This document shows positions 58,950-64,000 of a DNA stretch of 64,000 bases, in pieces (the first letter of the stretch is position 1; each line of letters opens with the position of its first letter). Both the position numbers and the translations under genes were made by a program. This DNA is from Protea cynaroides (lineage: Eukaryota > Streptophyta > Magnoliopsida > Proteales > Proteaceae). The notes beneath the pieces are model-generated. The model was not told the origin of the DNA. It did not search any database and saw nothing but the letters and a program-made list of their open reading frames with translations. Location of the stretch: positions 4,659,217 through 4,723,216 of the forward strand of contig CM053266.1 of NCBI GenBank assembly GCA_028583415.1, given 5' to 3'.

Positions 58950-59038
58950 GGTACTACCTAAACGAGATCCTGATTGAACCGTTGATTTATTGACAATTCA
59001 TCACATTATTCTGGTTAGTCCAGAATTGGGGTGTGACA

Positions 59039-59762
59039 AATAGGGGGTTATGTTTTGCATAGATTCAATAAAATGGTGGTATGAATATAGCTGCAATGCT
59101 CTCGTTGTCTGAAGTAGTGTGAATCAGCAGATAAGTCAACTAGTGGGATTACCATTTCCTCAAGTGTCACATGTGTGAACTTGGGATGAGTCACGATCGT
59201 GGACCAAGACGCCAGACCTATACATGGAGGTAGTGATTCACTCTGAGTAAGGCTTCATTTACTAGATGGGGGTGACTCGTGCAACCTGGAGACTCCGTTT
59301 TAATTGTCCGGGAATTGGCACATACAATTATCATACTTGACCATAGTATAGTTGCATGCATTTGTATGTTGCACATTTGGTTTTCTTACTAAGCTCAGTG
59401 GTTGAGCTTACCCTTGCACGCACAAATATTTTGGATGATGCCGGTACAATGTTCGATGCTTCAAGATGTTATCCATCTAGTGTGGAGGATGATGATAGCA
59501 AGCCTAAGGAGGAAATCATGATCCCTTGTGCGAGTGTAGAGACTGCATGTAGGCTTAGGCTTTGCCCTCCTACTTCTAATACTTTTAGTTTTAGGTTGTT
59601 TTATTTGGGAAAAACGTTTTATCCCAAGATTAAATTTGAATAACATTTTAATCACTTGAGACTTGGATAAATTTTAGAACTCTTGAATTGAGAACTTTAG
59701 AATGTTAGCTTGTCATTATTAAACAATAAGTCTTCCGCTATTTCTTTCCCAAGTTCTTGTTG
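59039..59762 (+). mobile_element. Relic of another related LTR, 3' part
   Basis: Keeps the order GAGCTCAGTGGTTGAGCTTACCC (a hairpin-like word), TTTTGGATGATGC, a short exon-3-like ORF with a CxxxxxxC end, and AATAAGTCTTCCGCTATTTC near 59728, the word found before the 3' end of the other LTRs. Ends not visible. Confidence 0.45.
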
Positions 59763-60474
59763 GAGCCGTGAGAGGTAACTGAAGCCTGAGACTATTGATG
59801 CTGAAAACTATTCTGTCTGACTTGGATGCCATGTCGATAGAGATCTTCATGGTTTAACCGAGTTGTACTACATGTACGGAGTCTGCCATGGTATAAATGA
59901 GTTGCACTCCGTTATAACCGACTTGAATGACGAAGCCTAGAAATAACAGAGAAAATTAATAGAGGGGTGGATTGGGTAGTCTAGTGGCTACTTTGATTCT
60001 TAAATCAGTTCTCAGATCAAGCTTAATAAAGTGCTATTTAGGAAAACACTTCTTTAGAGAATGGGGTAAGGTTTGAGTCTACGAATGAATTGATAGCAAA
60101 GGAATTGGATCCCCTTTACCTCTGTGTCTTTGTGCTTTTATAAGCTTCTAGGTAATAGATCGAGGTGGCTCGTACATAGTAGTGGTAGTTGCTGTAGACG
60201 GTTGTAAAACCGCTATAGTGGTTGTCTATCGTTAGATAGAAATCCAATGGGAAGATGAGGTGTGGTAATGGCCATCGTATATTACCAGCTCTGGTGCATG
60301 GTTATAAGTTGAGGAGATCACTTGAGGTGTGATCCCCTAATCGCAAGGAACTGCAAATGGAATGTGGACTTGACACGTGTTAGACACGTGTCAATAATTG
60401 AGATATTTCATACTACTTGCCACGTCACTCCTAGTCCTGGGCCACGTGTCACCATACCATTAGCGGATGACATA
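59763..60474. other. Unassigned sequence with ACGTGT cluster
   Basis: No gene seen. GACACGTGTTAGACACGTG at 60372-60390 and GCCACGTGTCACC near 60450 are G-box/ABRE-like words; whether they act on the downstream gene is unknown. Confidence 0.4.
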
Positions 60475-60483
60475 TTGTATTAA

Positions 60484-61682
60484 GGGAAAATTTCTCCCGC
60501 CTCCCCTGCAGGATACTTAGAAGGCAATCACTCCCCAACTTCACACAAAATATCTACATAAACATGATTGAATGTGTAAAAAAGGGTTCCCAAGAAACAG
60601 ATCTTTGGCTTAAGAAATCATCAATATGTGAGAACGGAAGCTTAAATACACCGACCCAAAAGATTGTAATCTAAGAAATCGAATTTGGGGTTGGAAATTC
60701 CTGATTCGCGAAGGTAGAACAAATAGGAAAATCAGGGTAAATACCAAAGATAGTCGGTAAAACAAGTTTACAACGTTGATCGAGTTTTAGCAGCATGGTC
60801 GGCAGGAGGAAGAGAGGAGAGAACAGGGAAAGGACACTCTGGAGCCGGAGAAGAAAACTCAATTTGTTAGATTGGACCAAATTTCGATCCCATCGCCTTG
60901 CCAGTTTTCTCTGTCCTCAAAAAATGAAAACAATTCCACAAGCTTAGGTCTGAGAACCCTAAAACTAGGAAGCCGTATGTCTTAGTGAGATCAATTTCAG
61001 ATTGCAACGCGTGATCTGCTATCGACTAGACGAGATTGTGATAGGGAAGCCATAGATCCTATTCAATCCATGTGGTCTATATAATAAAACATTCAATGCA
61101 ATAAATGAAATAAGATTGCAAACGTTCGAAGAAATTCAATTCCGTAGATTGAAGGAGGAAAAAGGTTTAAGTTTCTTCTGTTGTGCTAAAAAAGTATATG
61201 TGAACTCTCAACTCTCAAGTGAATCAGATAATCGAAGGGAAGCTTGAATATTCCAATCCAAAAGGGTGTATATTCTAAGAAATCGAATTTGGGGTTGGAA
61301 ATTCCTGATTTGCGAAGGTAGAATAAACAGGAAAATCAGGGTAAATACCGAAGATAGTCAGTGAAGCAAGTTTACAACGTCGGTCAAGTTTTAGCAGCAT
61401 GGTCGGCGGGAGGAAGAGAGGAGGAGAACAAGAGAGGGACACTCCGGAGCCGGAGAAGAAAAATAGGAAGAAAGATGAAAGTTTGAAAACCACTTTTTAC
61501 AGGGTAAAATCTAATTTTGAGTGTATTTTTGTCCTAAAAATATTGGTGATGATAAATCTTATCACTTAATTGATTGAGAAAGAATATTTTTAAAAATAAA
61601 AAAGTTGGGAGATATTTTGTGTTGAGTTGAAAGTGTGTTTACATTTTAAGTATCCTGTCGGAGAGGTGAGAGAATTTGTCCT
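60484..61682. mobile_element. Non-autonomous Mutator-like element with 9-bp target duplication
   Basis: 1199 bp flanked by TTGTATTAA at 60475-60483 and 61683-61691. The ends form imperfect inverted repeats of about 80 bp (left GGGAAAATTTCTCCCGCCTC, right end reversed AGGACAAATTCTCTCACCTC; both contain CAGGATACTTA and ACACAAAATATCT). The 9-bp duplication and long inverted repeats point to Mutator-like elements. No transposase ORF. Confidence 0.8.
60672..61470. repeat. Internal direct repeat of the Mutator-like element
   Basis: A segment of about 190-200 bp (GGGGTTGGAAATTCCTGATT...GGAGCCGGAGAAGAAAA) occurs at about 60672-60862 and again at about 61277-61470 with scattered differences. Confidence 0.85.
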
Positions 61683-61703
61683 TTGTATTAACAGAGAAGA
61701 TGG

Positions 61704-61918
61704 CACATAATCAATGCTGAGAACGACTGAATCCTTGAGGAAAACATAGGTGACTATTCAGCCAAATCCTTTTTGATTAACTTCAAAACAAGCGCAAAAC
61801 TAGAAAAGCCACCACATAATCAATGCCGAGAACGACTGAATCCTTAAGGAAAACATAGATAACTATTCAGTCAAATTCTTTTTGATTAACTTCAAAACAA
61901 GCGCAAAACTAGAAAACC
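61704..61918. repeat. 109-bp tandem duplication upstream of GH17 gene
   Basis: CACATAATCAATGCTGAGAA... at 61704 and CACATAATCAATGCCGAGAA... at 61813, both running to AAACTAGAAAA. About nine differences by eye. Begins 13 bases after the Mutator-like target duplication. Confidence 0.9.
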
Positions 61919-62260
61919 CTCTCACGTTGACATTTTGTGTTTCCTCTCTAATACTCTCTTCTCCCTTCCTAACAGCACAAGTACGTCTTCAATCTCTATT
62001 GCCGATATCATTTTCTAACAGCCATTGGTGTGGCATGGGTCCCACACTGGCATTGTGGGAAATTCCCTCCCAAACAAAAATGAGAGGAATGTAAAACTTT
62101 GCATGAATATTTAATCTTTGTAGTTCGGGTTGGGAAATTGTATGCACTCGGGTACCCAGGCCAGGATATTTAGTCTGTAAAAAACTGTAAAAGATGAGGG
62201 CAACAAATTTAAAGCCTTAAGATGTCGGTAGATGGGACCAAGTATAATCTGGATAGAAAA

Positions 62261-62303
62261 TCCACGTGTCACAGAGTAGGGATGGGGTATGAGGCCATAT
62301 ATA
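62261..62303 (+). promoter_or_regulatory. Promoter motifs of the GH17 gene
   Basis: G-box TCCACGTGTC at 62261-62270 and TATA-like CATATATAC with TATATA at 62298-62303, about 117 bp before the ATG. Spacing fits a plant core promoter with a 5' UTR of roughly 90 nt. Predicted only. Confidence 0.55.
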
Positions 62304-62419
62304 CACCTCCGAAAACTAATATATTCCCCGCGGGTCCATAATTCCGTCGCTGCGATTGAGGCCGCTAGTGGGGGGATCAGGCACGCTGTACTCGGGAGAA
62401 GAGGACGGATCACTGAGCC

Positions 62420-64000
62420 ATGGCGGCTTCCCTCTGTTTTCGCGAGATTTTTCTGTTTCTGATCTTGTCAGGTCCGAGTCTGACTTCGATCAACATTCAT
62501 CTGACTTGCTTTCTCCATGGATCTTTAATGGAGCTTTTACTGTCACTTCGTTTTCTTCTTTCCCTGTGCAAATTAAGACCAGAGTTTGTCCTCATAAGAA
62601 ATGGTCTTGTCGTTCGTCCTCTTTACCATTTCCTTGAAAAAGGCTGAAAATGTCCAAAACCTCAGGGCAGTAGGATTTTTATCGATGAAGCTTTCTCATG
62701 CTGTTTCTCTCTGTCTATTCCGAAAATGCAAATAGGATTTAAAATCTTTCTCTGAGTTTTTATGAGATTTGATGAGCTGAAGGAATAAAATGTGAAAGTC
62801 CAAAGATCTCAACCAGTTTCATTGCCTTCGAACTTTGAATCCGGACATTAGTTGCAACCTCTTATTGTGATTTATGGTATCCGATTTACCATCCGATCTT
62901 TTTGTGATTTATGCGTACCTGTTCCCCGTTTTTACTTGAATTTCATCCTTCCAAAATGAAAAACTCATTATTTAATTTAAATCTTTCATTCGAATTTCTT
63001 CTTCTCAATCTAATCTGTGATTGTAAAATTTATAATTTCTTAATTTTAGCGGAATTTTTTTATTATTTTTGTGTTGTAACTATTACCATTGTTGTAGCGT
63101 CATTAGAACTTTGAACCTCTGGACCAGGCTCAATTTTCTTCCTCTTCTTATTTCCCCCTCTTAATATTTAGAAAGGAAAATTGTGGAAATTCTGTTTTCC
63201 TACCAATCTAGGTAAAATCCAACCATCTTATCTTAGACTTTTGTGGATTACCAGCTAGGTCACGATTAAGAAGGAGCTACGAATTGTTCACCCTGAGTCA
63301 GAGTTGGTGGTAATTTAAGTAGATTTGTGATTTTCTCAGTTCATTGTTTTTGTTTATTTATTTATTATTATTATTATTTTTTTTGGAGTTCATCTACTCT
63401 CTGATATATATATATGTCCGAAAAGTCTGAGGATTACCAGCTAGTTCATATTATTATTATTTTTTTTGGTAATTAATTCATGATTAAGAAGGAGCTACAA
63501 ATTGTTACCCGAGACAGAGTTCGTGGTAATTTAAGTAGATTGGTTGTGATTTAGTCAGTTCATGAATATTTTTTTTTCATTATCTGGAGCATACATAGTC
63601 TCTGATTTATATCTCCAAAGATTCTCTGTAAAACAATTTTAAGCAAACAAACAATTAATCCTCACCTTAAACAATGAATTCTTTTTCTTTTATTTATATT
63701 TTGATTTTTATTTATTTTTTTTATTTTTATGTAGGAGTAGTTTCTGAATCTTTAATTTTCATCTTATATTTTCAGGTTTAGCTGTCCAGATCCTCAGCGC
63801 TGCAGTAGGGATCAACTATGGCCAGATTGCTAACAATCTCCCATCTCCTTCGCGAGTTGCCATCCTCCTTCAATCTATCAACGTTAACAGAGTAAAACTT
63901 TATGATGCCGATCCAAATGTCCTGCAGGCCTTCTCCAATACAAATGTTGAATTCATAGTAACAATAGAAAATGATTATCTTCAAACCATGAATGACCCCA
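62420..64000 (+). CDS. Glucan endo-1,3-beta-glucosidase (GH17), 5' part
   Basis: Hydrolyses beta-1,3-glucan (callose) in the cell wall or apoplast; GH17 enzymes act in callose turnover, plasmodesmata and defence. Exon 1 62420-62471 encodes a hydrophobic signal peptide (MAASLCFREIFLFLILS). A phase-1 intron, 62472-63775 (TCAG|GTCCGA ... TTTTCAG|GT, 1304 bp), is followed by exon 2 from 63776 to the window end. Exon 2 opens with the GH17 start: VGINYGQIANNLPSP, VAILLQSINVNRVKLYDADP, NTNVEFIVTIENDYL. Signal peptide in a tiny first exon and a long first intron are usual for this family. It resembles the Arabidopsis glucanase 11/14 group from memory. The catalytic glutamates lie beyond the window. 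No disruptions, so this is probably a live gene. Confidence 0.9.
62472..63775 (+). other. First intron of the GH17 gene
   Basis: AT-rich with long T runs and a short (TA)n at about 63403. A 40-50-bp segment (GGATTACCAGCTAG...AAGAAGGAGCTAC...GTTC) occurs twice, near 63246-63330 and 63432-63525, an old local duplication. Confidence 0.8.

Larger units (their letters stand above)
55992..59038 (+). mobile_element. LTR7: chromovirus 3' LTR containing a solo LTR
   Basis: TGTGAGACCC to GTGTGACA; about 2.3 kb without the insert at 58209-58949. U3 words (GGTATGGTCGACCATAC, TATGGTCGACGG) 56128-56250; TATA TCTATATAAGGG about 56341; exon 1 ends AAGTAAG|GTATG at 56486; intron 1 words 56740-56910; exon 2 56994-57054; exon 3 57890. 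Related to LTR5 but clearly diverged, with different flanking bases. Confidence 0.9.

Noticed and set aside
41112..59038. LTR5 and LTR7 as the 5' and 3' LTRs of one element
   Set aside because: They are much more diverged than the E2 or E3 LTR pairs and the flanking bases (GCGCA and AATAG) do not match, so one insertion is not supported.
60671..61493. Two similar minus-strand frames as a small gene pair
   Set aside because: They coincide with the internal direct repeat of a transposon; similarity is explained by duplication, and start contexts differ.
62356..62637. 93-codon frame starting upstream of the GH17 ATG
   Set aside because: Different frame from the signal peptide and crosses the predicted intron donor; no recognisable domain.

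Overview
This is nuclear DNA of a flowering plant; the sequence does not let me name the species. Almost the whole window is nested LTR retrotransposons, mostly related Ty3/gypsy chromoviruses of the Del/Tekay type (gag, protease, RT, RNase H, integrase, chromodomain-like tail, LTRs of about 2.3 kb, initiator-tRNA-Met primer site). One host gene, the start of a GH17 beta-1,3-glucanase, lies at the far right.

Layout. Element E1 (plus strand) runs from before base 1 to 32849, with its 5' LTR outside the window. E3 (plus, 5699-28311, 5-bp target duplication AAAGT) is inserted in E1's integrase/chromodomain region. E2 (minus, 5940-17798, duplication GTCCC) is inserted in E3's 5' LTR. The insertion order E1, E3, E2 is therefore read directly from the sequence. 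At 32850-36640 come a decayed LTR relic, a 5'-truncated L1-type LINE and Tat-type LTR pieces. A decayed Tat-lineage element (E4) fills 36640-41111 and is cut by a chain of chromovirus LTRs and fragments (LTR5, LTR6, integrase relic, LTR7). The block 39927-47686 recurs at 48261-56014 across a gap of exactly 500 Ns, most likely two overlapping contig ends or haplotigs rather than biology. LTR7 carries a clean 741-bp solo LTR (58209-58949). A non-autonomous Mutator-like element with 9-bp target duplication (60484-61682) and a 109-bp tandem duplication sit just upstream of the GH17 gene (62420 to the window end).

The most interesting material is in the retrotransposons. (1) Every chromovirus LTR has the same predicted splice layout downstream of its TATA box: a purine-rich exon 1, a 60-72-nt exon 2 and an exon 3. 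Exon 3 encodes a conserved peptide of about 40 residues ending in a CECxxC motif, and families differ there largely at third codon positions. (2) LTR intron 2 holds an array of hairpins whose loop word is repeated within a family while the stems vary. (3) Each family has clusters of its own palindromic variant of a GTCGAC core, in U3 and in LTR intron 1, and in E1 and E2 also between gag and a divergent antisense gene. (4) That antisense gene (related to the 'putative plant transposon protein' domain) has its own leader intron in both E1 and E2. (5) gag and protease are separated by an intron-like segment of 60-70 nt. Together these suggest a self-regulating retrotransposon clade with a spliced leader, a microprotein and an antisense factor. 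That functional reading is inference.
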